From: Jaapia argillacea MUCL 33604
Lineage: Eukaryota > Basidiomycota > Agaricomycetes > Jaapiales > Jaapiaceae
Direction: 5' to 3'
NCBI GenBank assembly: GCA_000697665.1
Contig: KL197714.1
Coordinates: 1,454,841-1,507,233 of the forward strand
Length of the DNA: 52,393 bases
Part shown: positions 1 through 9,977 of the stretch, piece by piece
Layout: every line of letters begins with the position of its first letter
Position numbering within the stretch: the first letter of the stretch is position 1
Program-made: the position numbers and the translations under genes
The notes under the pieces: model-generated
Told to the model about the DNA's origin: nothing
Databases searched by the model: none
Seen by the model: the letters and a program-made list of their open reading frames with translations, nothing else

Positions 1-774
1 TCCCCCTCTCCTCCATCATCCCTCTCCTCATCCCATAACTTTGTAAAGCACCCAGACCCCCTAGCTTTCAATAAAAAAATCGATTTATTGACCTCCTAAT
101 ACTGTACATGATGGGAAAGAGCAAATCCAGCCTGAATTTTGGACAATAATCAACACAATTTCTCCGTGATTGTCTACAACAGCGAGAATGAAGTGCTCGG
201 AATTATGTCATAAATCCTAGAAAACGAAGTGCCACCAGCTCGAATCGAACCCCCGACGCATTGTGTGCTTGAATTCATCCACGCACTATCCGCCATTCCT
301 ACGGTGAGGCTCTAACGACTCGGAGCAGGATGGTATCATCGGATGAGCGAATCATTTTGTAGTGCAAAGTCGAGTTCCAGGATTCGAAGCAGAGGCAACA
401 TGATCGTTGAAGCCAAGGTTGGATTTCTGCGGACGCGCGTGGCCGTGTAAATCCAAACTTGTTCTGATTATACTCGAATTCAGGAGCCTCGTGCTCAGGG
501 TCTGTCGCCTCCCGAGTATCCTCTCTTGATCTAGCATCTTGAACGGTACCTCATGGTACTAGAGCACAGCACTCAACTAGTACGTATAGTATGAAGTTAA
601 TCCTTTATCTCAAGCCCCGTTCTTTGAGCTAGGCTGTTTTCCGCAAACTTTGATCAAGATATCAAAATCTAGGTTGTGACCGCATGCCCGACTAAACTGC
701 ACCCCTAGGGGATCTGTCTCTGATGAGCTTTACTCAACTCCTGGGCTGCTCTACAACTGTCCTTACCAAAGGCC
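1..774. other. Intergenic stretch, no gene seen
   Basis: I see no supported coding region here; the open frames are short and lack recognisable motifs. The only structure is a block of about 165 bases (308-475) that is repeated upstream of the F-box gene at 3990. A segment near 228-300 superficially looks like a tRNA T-arm, but it does not fold as one. Confidence 0.5.
308..475 (+). repeat. Copy A of a ~165-bp repeat shared with the F-box gene upstream region
   Basis: This block matches 3598-3765 over nearly its whole length; both contain GAGCGAA, AAAGTCGAGTTC, and the identical run beginning AACATGATCGTTGAAGCC. The differences are mostly C/T and G/A transitions (for example GGCTCTAACGACTCGGAG against GGTTCTAGTGACTTGGAG). 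The second copy ends about 225 bases before the start codon of the F-box gene at 3990, so copy A may be the remnant of a duplicated F-box promoter whose gene has been lost. No coding remnant follows copy A. Confidence 0.75.
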
Positions 775-1948
775 ATGCCTGCTGATGCCCCCTTTCCAAG
801 GCAGACTCGGAGGCCTGCAAGGGACTGTTCAACTTGCGACCGTATATTCTTTGTGAGTGCTTCGTTCTCCCCACAACTCGCCTTTTTCAATCGTTCTAAC
901 GTACCCTCGCAGACCTGGCTCCTCCTCCATGTCACTGACGCAATCCTGATATATTGCTGTAACTTTTGTTCTTTCCTCGTTCCACCCTTCGTTAATGCCG
1001 GCTCGCTTTTTAGATGGGTACGCCTATGCCCACCCCAACCCATACCACGCGATAAATCGGACCATGAACGGCTGGATGGCTTACACGTGGATCATGTCTA
1101 TTTTCACATTCATGCTCGGTATTTCCGAGCTCACCTTCTTCGGTATTGCCATGGTGAAGTGGCAAAACGGTTGTATCAGATGTTTGTTGGTCCCAATTGG
1201 TTTCGGCTTCATGGTTATGACATGTTATGGACCATTCCTGGTGAGGTCGTGGGCCGAGAAAGTATGTTCATTCCTGAGTTATGTCCGTTGAACGTTCTTC
1301 CGTTGACTTCAGGTTTCATAGTATGCATGGGATCACGGCTGTAACAGCTTCCCGGTGCAAATAGTCCTTCAGGCGGCGGGGTGCTTCGGCACAAACCTTG
1401 CCGTGGCCCACTATTTCATCGACGGTTCACCAATGTACACATACCAGCTCGACCGATCCAACTTCCTGAACTTCTCCTTGCAGACAATCGACTCTTCATC
1501 TCTTGCGACAAATTTTTCGAGTCCCGAGTACCCATCGATCCACAGCATCGCTTACGACTTTGTCAACAAAACGATAGCCGGGAATTGCACTTCTCCCACG
1601 ATCGCGCCTAATTCTACCATCCCCTGCCTGTCAGGGACGTTCTATCCCTCCAATAACCACCTCTCATTCAACATGACAGACTCTCGGGAGAATTCGTCCT
1701 CTTACCTCCGAGGAACCGACAAGGAATGGTTCTTCAACGAAGATCCTCCACGCTTGGTGCTTGAGGATGAGGGCGGGACGACTGTGCTTGAAACGGATGT
1801 GGCGAGTCGGTGCACGTTGTTGAAGGTTTGTATGGGCAAGAGGGATGCAGGGCCCGAGACGATAGTTCCTATTGCGTTGGTATTGTGGAAGCAGATGGAC
1901 TTTGCTTCCTATTGCGACTGTGGTAATCATGCAGATCAGCTCGTTTGA
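775..1948 (+). CDS. Multi-pass membrane protein of unknown function, four exons
   Basis: The proposed model joins 775-852, 913-967, 1014-1261 and 1322-1948, which closes in frame to 335 residues. Introns have GTGAGT, GTTCTT and GTATGT donors; the last acceptor must be the TAG at 1319-1321 because the nearer CAG leads to a stop. Hydrophobic stretches include TWLLLHVTDAILIYCCNF, a segment around YTWIMSIFTFMLGISELTFF, and one around LLVPIGFGFMVMTCYG, so several membrane spans are likely. The C-terminal part (from about residue 150) is polar, Ser/Thr-rich and has many N-X-S/T sites and cysteines, suggesting a glycosylated extracytoplasmic domain. I do not recognise the family. The first exon and start codon are the least certain part; the third and fourth exons are well supported. 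The plus-strand gene at 15834 has a similar overall plan, but I cannot show homology by eye. Confidence 0.6.
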
Positions 1949-2476
1949 TCCTCCTTCTGTGCTTAGTTTTGGTTTTTGCAAGGTGAAGCTGTAATTCTCA
2001 GTCCATGTACGATCGAAGTGCAGGGAAATGATCATGTATTATAATAAATACGTCGTCTCGACCCACTGCATGTAGATAATTTCGTCTCGTGAGGCTTGAA
2101 GTGAAATAGACCGATTTAACGTTGAGGCGTTCACTGAGCTGGCGAGATTGAAAGACCACGAAGGGACCTCTATAATTTGAGTCTTGATAGGTAATAACGC
2201 GGTAATGGCGTACGTACGCCCAGGTGTCGACAACCGAAGATTAAGCTAGACGGGCAAGCAGCCCGTAATGGTGGGATGGGGTAATATCCATCAATGATAA
2301 GATGGAAATTAGGTGATACACGATAGGTACAACGACGAGACGAAAGGCACCAACATAGCTAGATATCATGCGACCCCTCTGTACTACCACGACCAACACA
2401 TCGGAATCAGTCTCCAGCCACATTATTCTGAAGGACAGATTCACCACACGTCATCTGATTCCAAACACACAACCCC
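1949..2476. other. Intergenic, nothing recognised
   Basis: This 0.5-kb stretch separates the 3' ends of two convergent genes (the membrane protein on plus, the DUF6593 gene on minus). Short minus-strand open frames at 2039-2233 and 2241-2447 have no motif or splice support. It probably holds the two 3' untranslated regions. Confidence 0.5.
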
Positions 2477-3147
2477 TTAGGCTGGGCCACCCGACGAACC
2501 ATTATTATTCTTCCTCTTCTGTTCAAGATAGACGAAGGTGACCACAATCAAGTCCATCATATGTTGGCCACTCGGATATATCTGGAGGCAACCTGGGTGC
2601 TTGGGCTTTCGGATGCCTAAGTTGGCTTCTTTGAATGAGGCGACGAGAGTTTCGTTAAAGTCGTTCGTGATTAGCTATCAGACCGATCAGAAGGTCGGGA
2701 AAAGGAAAGGCTGGTGGGTGAGCTCATGGACTCACTTTTTGGCCTCGCATTTGGAGGACCCACTTGTATTGTTTACCATCTGGCGCCACGAACTTTTTGT
2801 TCCTGAGTATCGAATGATATGGTTGAAAAGCAACGAAATAAAAGTCATGCGACAAACACCCACTGTCCAATAACACCACTCTTCCTCAAGTAGTCTCCCA
2901 CTCGCAATATCTTGCCACCATACACGATTTCAGATTGATGAAAGTGATGCCAGTGTATCCTCGCCACTTCTTCGAAATATGTATCGGGGTATGTACCAGC
3001 ACGACGATAAACCGTCGTGTCTTTCCGTAGACCGGAGCTATATGGTGTTTCGATTTTGTAGACTGGGAAGTCACGTTCGTCGAGAAGGATGGTACGGATT
3101 GAGTCTGTTCTGGTGAAGGTGAAGCTTTTGATGGTGTCGGAGTCCAT
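2477..3147 (-). CDS. DUF6593 domain protein, three exons
   Basis: The model is complement(join(2477-2674, 2736-2802, 2864-3147)), 182 residues, and all phases close. Donors GTGGGT and GTGAGT and CAG/TAG acceptors are present. The protein shows the hallmarks of the fungal DUF6593 family: an N-terminal strand-rich part with VYKIETP, then VARIHWHHF, IVYGGKILRVGDYL, and after the first intron KKFVAPDGKQYKW. The third exon gives the usual closing segment with LGIRKP, CLQIYPSGQHMMD and VTFVYLEQKRK. These are small proteins found in large numbers in Agaricomycetes; their biochemical role is unknown to me. The unspliced first exon runs into a stop after WVFVA, so the introns are needed. Its upstream region (3148-3250) faces the F-box gene at 3990. 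Confidence 0.87.
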
Positions 3148-3989
3148 GTTGAAGAGATGCTCGGAATGTTGGGCGAAGTGCGAAGTGAAAGTTCATTTAT
3201 ACAGTTGATTCGTCCTTGACGCGGGAGGCGAGTCCTGAACTGCGACAAGTCCAATTTGATACAAGATGCGGATATTGGGAGGAAATATAGGTCGAGGACT
3301 TACTGGAGCTGCACGAAAGATCCAGGACTTAGTCCAAGCCTTGGACATCCATAAATTTGACTCACGCCAAGACAGACCAAGACGGCTTGTGTGCCATCTG
3401 ACATACATCATCGCCTCGCACAGTTGGTCTCGAATAAGTCTCATCGACACCGGCCTATACTCTTGTTGAAGTCCTGACAAAACAGTACCTCCAGAGTGGC
3501 GCCAAGATAATATGGGAAGCTATTCATGTCATCAATGAGACGAAACCTGAGGATGTCGGAATGGAATGAGATATGAAGACTCGGGACGATATCAGCGAGT
3601 CGGTGAGGTTCTAGTGACTTGGAGTGGGATGGTGGTATAGGATGAGCGAACAACTTTGTGTACAAAGTCGAGTTCTAGGATTCGAGGCAGAAGGCAACAT
3701 GATCGTTGAAGCCAAGGTTGGATTTCTGCGGGCGTGTGGCCGTACAAATCCAAAACTTGTTCTCCTCATCTCAACCTCACTGTCTAACCATCACCTCGCA
3801 ATTGACCACCACAAATCGAACGAACGCTCGGTTCTCTTCGCCCTCCCGCCGCTCATTTCATTCCGGACCGCGAAAACCAGGATTGATCGTCCGAACTTGC
3901 CAGACGTCCAACAGTCGTTGCCATCGTCCATCCGGTTTCCGGGAAAGATCTCTTTTCCTCTGGTTCCAACTTTCCATCCTCCCATAACC
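3148..3989. other. Divergent upstream region of the DUF6593 and F-box genes
   Basis: No gene is supported here. The stretch lies between the starts of a minus-strand DUF6593 gene and a plus-strand F-box gene and so should hold both promoters. It contains copy B of the 165-bp repeat (3598-3765). CT-rich sequence just before 3990 is typical of fungal 5' leaders. Confidence 0.5.
3598..3765 (+). repeat. Copy B of the ~165-bp repeat, upstream of an F-box gene
   Basis: This partner of 308-475 carries the same order of short blocks and ends about 225 bases before the start of the F-box/LRR gene. It has more T and A at sites where copy A has C and G, so it looks the more decayed of the two. It may be promoter sequence carried along in past gene duplication. 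Confidence 0.75.
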
Positions 3990-5568
3990 ATGGCCGGCGA
4001 GGCGCTCTTCATCAGCGAGATATTTCGCGAAGTTTGCGAGCAACTAAAGTTCGATTTGGGTCAGGACGGACCTTCTTGGCTCCGGGATTTGGCAAGGTTA
4101 TCACGGTGTTGCTGGGGTTTCTCAGAAGTAGCGTTGGATGTCTTGTGGGAGGATTTGGACAGTTTCAAGCCGCTCTTAGGTCTCATTTCTCCCAGTGTAC
4201 TGGATACTAGCTTTGGGGATGGTGAGACATCTGTGAGCACATCTTGGTTGTTCAGCGCCATGATAGATTCGAGCTCTTACTGAATGACTTCTCCAGAGCG
4301 CCTTACCATCAGCGAACACCAGTAACTGGGATCGGTTCGATTTCTATGCTCGTCGCGTTCGCACCTTGCACTACCAGCACCCTGCTAACGAGTACTGTCA
4401 TCGACTCTCCCACCTCAAACCCGGACCTTTGCTACCCTTGCTGAAAGAGCTATACTGGCGAGAACCACCACAGCCCCAATCCCTCCACCTCACCTCGACT
4501 CTTGAATTTACGTCATTCCTTGTCCCCTCTCTCGTGAAGATTGACATTCTTTTGAATTACTACTCCCATCCTGGCAACGAACTGAACAATCTCCTACGAG
4601 GGCTTCCACTGCATTGTCCCAGGGTTCACACACTCTACTTCGACAATCTCGATCCAACGACATCACTGAGATTCCTGGGTGCATTTGAACACCTCCAGAC
4701 TCTTCAACTCGATTCCATCAACAATGCCCCCATCATGCGCTCTGAATCACTGCGTGGATTATCCCAGCTGCGCCACCTGACCCGGTTGGATGGTCTCAGG
4801 GTTTCATCAACGATAACCCAAGGATCATTCCTACCTGGGTTTTCTTCCCTTCGACACCTCGGCATTATGGGTGAAGATACCCCAGGTGTCAATGTTTTAC
4901 TCGACATCATTCCCTCGACCTCACTCAAATCTCTTGATATCGATCAGATGGACAACCCTACATGGGACGAATACGTCCTCACCCTCAACAAAATATCTTC
5001 GAAAGGATCCTCGATAACCAAACTTAACCTTATTTATGGCGGCTTCCCGGATGTACCAGCCCCGGAAGTCATAGCCGATGGACTCTCCAGTTTGGAATTG
5101 CCAAGCCTCACCAACCTTATGATTTGGCAGGAATACGACAGGATCTATGACTCGCTCGACAAGACGTTCACACCGGAGAGTGCTGTGAAGATGGCCAGCG
5201 CTTGGCCAAATCTGCGAAAGCTTAGACTCCAATACTGCTCGGCCATGTTCTCCGTCGAATCCCTGGGAGTTTTTGTTTCCCAAGTCCCTTCCCTCCAGCA
5301 TATCATCGTCGCCGGTCTATACGTTGACCAAGAAATTGCCTCAAGGGTGTTTCGAGACCAAGAACCCTCTTTCCACAGGCCTCGAATTCTCCATATTGTT
5401 CCACTGAGTAACGAGGCAGAAGTTGACGACTCAGAGCTTTTGGCGAGAACCATCGATCACCTCTTCCCCAATATCCAACTTGTAACACCTCACTCGGGCC
5501 TACGTAGCATAAAAGAACATGTGTCGACGTTCCGCAGACCCAGAGTGGACTCTTTGGATTTATTATAA
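3990..5568 (+). CDS. F-box-like leucine-rich protein, family copy 1
   Basis: The model joins 3990-4232 and 4297-5568 (504 residues); the intron has a GTGAGC donor, a CTCCAG acceptor and phase 0, as in the other family members. Exon 1 codes the F-box-like part: ALFISEIFREVCEQL, then LARLSRC, and LDVLWEDL. Exon 2 opens with NWDRFDFYARRV, the signature that starts the second exon in every copy, followed by irregular leucine-rich repeats (SLRFLGAFEHLQTLQLD, LSQLRHLTRLDGLRV, LPGFSSLRHLGIMG) and MASAWPNLRKLRL near the C-terminus. Such proteins normally dock on Skp1 in SCF ubiquitin ligases through the F-box and bind targets through the repeats; here that role is inferred. The frame is intact. The start was chosen because the same Met position precedes the LYISE-type motif in all copies. 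Confidence 0.82.
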
Positions 5569-7092
5569 TCCATTTATTATCCGTTACGGGAGACCCATAT
5601 GTCGGATATAATGTCCTATATACTGCACCTCCTCTTCCCTTCCAATCCTCGATCCAAACAAATGCCCTTATGAGGATTGCTCGGGCCTCTTGGGATTTGG
5701 GACGCTGACTTGGTTGTGGTGAGTGGTGGGTGTTGTATGGAGATGAAACCTCCGAGTGGAGGGAGGTCCAAGTAGGGATGGGACGGTGAGAAGATGGATG
5801 ATATTGACGGATTGGATAAATGACTCGGAAGGACGCGAGATTGCGTTGAGCGAGGACGAAGGGTACTTTTGGATGATGATAGGATTTCGATTATGAGTCT
5901 GACTAGGGTGGTTAGACTAGTCCCGACCTAGTAGAAACGAAATGCAGCCAAAGTATCATCATCCGTTCTCATTCTCGACCCTCGATATCCCAACGCTCAG
6001 CAGCTCAAAGCTCGACGGATACTCGTTAGCTCATAAGCCACCACTCTTCCATCACCCCACCACCTTTTTCGGAGAATATTGAAGAGCCGGTCGTATTCTT
6101 GGCTTCTGAGGAATACAAGCGAAGGGTACAGGTGTTATGGGTCGGAGAACGGTCATACGCCATGTCGCCCGGGTCCCAAGTGTGTTTGGGAGTTTGTACA
6201 CGGTTGTATGAAAGCGATTGAAGAGATGTGGCTTGAAAGGGGAGTGTAACCAGCCCCTGGCATGGATGGAATAAGATGGGAAGCAGTACGCACATCGCCC
6301 GCCTTGGCGATAAGGGTGGATCGTCTGGGAAAGCAAGTTGGTGGTTTGGAATGTCGGCACCATAGCGCACCTTTGGTATTCTTGAACTTAACATCGTCAC
6401 GGCTCGGGAAATCGAGCCCTTCAAAGCCAAACAGACTTGATCATTTATCACTAAACCCCCTAACTCATCATCACCGACGCAACCGCCGAACACCCACCGC
6501 GCTCGGAGAAGGAGGCACTTGAATTTCAGCTGAGCTAGACGGATATTGGGTTCGTAGGGCACGTTGGCTACGGAGTAAAGTTGACTTTTAGGTTGTTACC
6601 GAGACCTAAGAGTGTACAGAGGCGAAGCTTCTGAGTAGGAGGTTAAAGCCGAGGTGGCGAAGAAAGAAGAGAAGTGAGTTGACCTACGATGGGATTGGTT
6701 CTGCCAGTGGAGGATAGGCGAAGAGAGAGGGCAGGCCAACGAGTGCGCTGTGGCTAACCACAAAGGAGGTCCGAGTGCCAGTGGTCGTCGCGATTGGCCA
6801 CGGCGATTCAACCGGATATCGGGCCGTCCAATCTCTCCTCCCCATCTCACTGCATGGCCCGTCCAAAGCCGTCCGTACAAGTGACCAGCTAATCTCGTCA
6901 TAACTATGGTCGTGCCAAACATACATGTCTCTCGAAAATTACGGGTGCCCGTCGGAACGATACATCTACATCTACTACTCCATCCACCGTGATAACTTCC
7001 TCCATCGCCCGTTCTGCCCACTAACCTTCTCCCGCCACGCCCACTAAAATCTCCCCAAACTCGTTTGCTAACGACACAAGTACATCTCCAAG
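5569..7092. other. Intergenic, no supported gene
   Basis: The longest open frames are on minus (6026-6562 and 6596-7021). They have no recognisable domain, and their composition follows CT-rich sequence. 6600-7090 lies directly upstream of the dehydrogenase gene and is pyrimidine-rich near its 3' end (7020-7090), so it most likely holds that gene's promoter. A small unrecognised minus-strand gene in 6026-7021 cannot be excluded. Confidence 0.4.
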
Positions 7093-9669
7093 ATGCCAGG
7101 ATCAGGAAAGACCTACAAGATTGCTGTTATTGCAGGTGACGGTATCGGGCTCGAAGGTTTGCTCTCCACCCTCTCTCGTTCCAGCAGCCACTCACCCTCC
7201 AACCACGACAGTAATGCCCGAAGGCCTCCGCTGCCTCCAAGCTGCATCAAAAAAACACGGTTTCACACTCTCCCTAACCGAATTCGACTTCGCCTCTTGC
7301 GATTATTACGAAAAGAACGGAAAGATGTTACCTGATGATTGGGTGGAATTGCTCAAACCTTTTGATGCGATTTATTTTGGAGCTGTGGGTGATCCGAGGA
7401 GGTATCCTGTGAGTGGCTTTCCTTCGTTCGTTCGAGGATGGATTGTGAGTTGGGATTTGAGTTGAGCTGACCTTCGGATTTTGGATTCGGTGGGTCGTAG
7501 GATCATATCACGCTTTGGGGTTCTCTCCTCCAAGTACGTTCCTCCCTTCCCTCCCTCCCTTCTTCATCCCATCCCTCACCTCCCATCCTCTCAGTTCCGC
7601 CGCCAATTCGACCAATACGTCAACCTCCGCCCAGTCCGCCTAATCCCAGGCGTCCAATCTCCCCTCGCTCTCCGAAAACCAGGCGACGAGAAAATGTACG
7701 TCTTTCCCCCTTCCCTCCCTCCGTTCTTCTTCCTTTCTTTGTGTTGATGGATGGGATGGAGTGATTTTTGGGTTGTGAGGGAGAACACCGAAGGTCCGCC
7801 CCTCCCCCTCTCACCATTCTTTCACGCTCACACTAACACAAAAACACAAAAGGCGAATACTCAGAAATAGGAGGAAGGATCTTCACAGGCACCTCTCGTG
7901 AATTCGTCACTCAAGAAACGATCATGACCAGGATAGGAACGGACAGGATATTGGATTATGCTTTCAAATTGGCACAAGGGAGACCTAGAAAGTTGTTGAC
8001 TAGTGCTAGTGAGCCTCTTCGCTTCCTTAACGTCATTTTTGAATTCCCTGATGTGAATTTTTTGATGGGGGTTGATAGCTAAGAGTAACGGTGCGGACCC
8101 TTCCACCCCTCTTCGCAACACGAACTGACCTACTGCCTTTGTTCCGTGTTGTGCGGTTTTTTGGGTGTTTTGGGATAGGTATCTCGATTACTATGCCTTA
8201 TTGGGATGAGAGAGTCGTGGAGATGAGCAAGAAGTTCCCGGATGTGAAGGTTGAGAAATATCATGTGCGTTTTTCAGATATTTGTCCGTTTTCCTTCTTC
8301 ACTTTGGAGGGACCTTAGAATATCTCGATTTGAGGGACCTTGGGGGCGTCGATTTTGAGGGACCTTGGGAGATTTCGAGTTTGATAAACGTTGGGATACT
8401 TCCAGTCTTCGATGCCTTGGGATATCTCAGACTTACTGGAATCTCGTGTTAAACTTCCTCGTCTCGAACTCTTCTCTTCCCTTCTCTCCTTTCATTCTTC
8501 TTTGCTTTCCCCCTTCGCGTCTTTTCCTCCTTCTGCGCCTCATCGACTCCCAACTGACAATGAGAAATCCGAAATAGATCGATATCTTAACCGCGCATTT
8601 CGTCGCTCGCCCTCAAAGGTCCGTGTCGTTCTTCTCCCCCTTCCTTACCTTTTCCGTTCTTCGTTCCCGTTTATTGCGTATCCAACGATATCTACATCGC
8701 ATATACTCATCCTTTGCGTCGTGTATATGACCTCTCCATCGCGCATATAACCTCTCCACCACGCATATACCCACTTTCCACCTCGCATATACCCACCCCC
8801 CATCTCGCATATATCCACCCTTCACACCCCACCCTACTCCCACTTACCCATCACCCTCATTCATTTCTCACCCCTCCTCCCACCCTCATACAAAAAACTG
8901 ACATTCAAATATCTAGTTTCGACGTCGTAGTCGGCAGGTTCGTCCCCACCCTCGTCTTATCCCACCATCCCCTCCCTCATCTCATCTCTCTACTAACGAT
9001 TCCTTGCTCAGTAACTTGTTCGGTGATATCCTCTCCGTGAGTTTCCGCCCCTACCCTGCAAATCTCATGTATCCGAGCTTCAAAAACTCAGGACTGACTT
9101 TCTGAGGTGGTAGGATTTGGGACCTGCTATTACGGGGACTATTGGGATCGCTCCTTCAGGTATGGGATTTGGTTGCGTTGCATCTTTTTTCGTTTCGCTC
9201 ATTAGTTTTTCTTTGGTTCTCCTTGTCGCTCGTGATTTCCATCACTCCTCTCACTCCCGATTCACCCCTTCCTCTTCACCCCTTGTTTCACGCTCATTCC
9301 TTGATTCGGTGGGGTAGGTAACATCAACCCAACGGGTGAATGGCCAAGTTTGTTCGAACCAGTACACGGATCCGCACCTGATATATACGGGAAGAAGATC
9401 GCTAACCCCGTCGGTGTACGTCTCTTTCTCCTTTCCTCCCTCTTCACTCGCGAACCCCAACACTAAACTCCCCCCGCGCGTAGATGATCTGGGCAGGCCA
9501 AATGATGCTCCTCCACCTTGGAGAGACAGCAGCTGCGGAAGATATGTTGAGTGCTATCGAACAAGTCTTAGGGAGGGGAGACTTTTCTGAAATTACGCCT
9601 GATATGGGGGGTAAGGGGAGGACGGAGATACTGGGGAGGGCTATTGAGAAGGCTATTTTGGACATGTGA
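7093..9669 (+). CDS. Tartrate dehydrogenase / D-malate dehydrogenase (decarboxylating) family, 14 exons
   Basis: The exons are 7093-7156, 7212-7408, 7501-7533, 7595-7695, 7762-7793, 7853-8008, 8079-8090, 8179-8264, 8578-8618, 8917-8937, 9012-9036, 9114-9159, 9318-9415 and 9484-9669. All phases close to 365 residues, the usual length for the family. It belongs to the isocitrate/isopropylmalate dehydrogenase fold, tartrate/D-malate branch: [10 protein letters not shown] at the N-terminus, [36 protein letters not shown] with the catalytic Lys, [25 protein letters not shown] with metal-binding Asp residues, and HGSAPDI for NAD binding. Expected activity is NAD-dependent oxidation and decarboxylation of D-malate or tartrate with Mn or Mg; substrate cannot be settled by eye. 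Exons of 12 and 21 nt are unusually short, and introns 8 and 9 (313 and 298 nt) are enlarged by tandem repeats. Isopropylmalate dehydrogenase of leucine synthesis is less likely given the LRPVRL and PYWDER motifs. Confidence 0.9.
8304..8372 (+). repeat. Degenerate ~25-bp tandem repeat in dehydrogenase intron 8
   Basis: Three units built on TTTGAGGGACCTTGG occur at about 8304, 8329 and 8353, inside the 313-nt intron between exons 8 and 9. The following part of the same intron (8390-8510) is copied at 12,570-12,690, which shows that this intron was present before the local duplication. Confidence 0.7.
8697..8825 (+). repeat. Tandem repeat with CGCATATACCCAC core in dehydrogenase intron 9
   Basis: About five imperfect units of 20-28 bases share the core CGCATATA followed by CC-rich sequence. 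They fill most of the middle of the 298-nt intron between exons 9 and 10. The array explains why this intron is roughly four times longer than its neighbours. Confidence 0.75.
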
Positions 9670-9977
9670 GGTGGTGGGATGGGTAGGAGAGGATGAGGGT
9701 CGTGTTGGGTGGCTTGAGAAGGGTGTCTGTTTTGTCGAACAACGAGATGGGAGATGTGTATAACCATTGTATCGATATGGTTGAGCCGGTGACGGGGTGG
9801 ATCTCGTGAGTACGTTCTTGTATCGACTTCGGTCGTTCAGCGTGTCGAAACGAGCTCGAGGAAGGATTCATCCTCTTACAAGTGCACCAAGATGTCGTCC
9901 AATCCGTGTGTGAGATCGTAGCTACCAGCATTAAAACATGTAACCAAGGTCGGGCATGTACTAACGCCCGTCCATGC
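9670..9977. other. Shared 3' flank of dehydrogenase and F-box genes
   Basis: This stretch lies between two convergent stop codons and holds both 3' untranslated regions. It is copied at 12,724-13,030 with scattered substitutions and small indels, which is the clearest non-coding evidence for the tandem duplication. Confidence 0.6.

Noticed and set aside
228-300. tRNA-like T-arm on the minus strand
   Set aside because: GTTCGATTC is present, but the flanking bases do not pair as a T-stem and no anticodon arm is seen.
2538-2873. Plus-strand 111-codon open frame
   Set aside because: It is antisense to the spliced DUF6593 gene, which has family motifs and closing phases.
6026-7021. Two minus-strand open frames upstream of the dehydrogenase
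   Set aside because: No recognisable domain and no convincing splice sites; left as intergenic.
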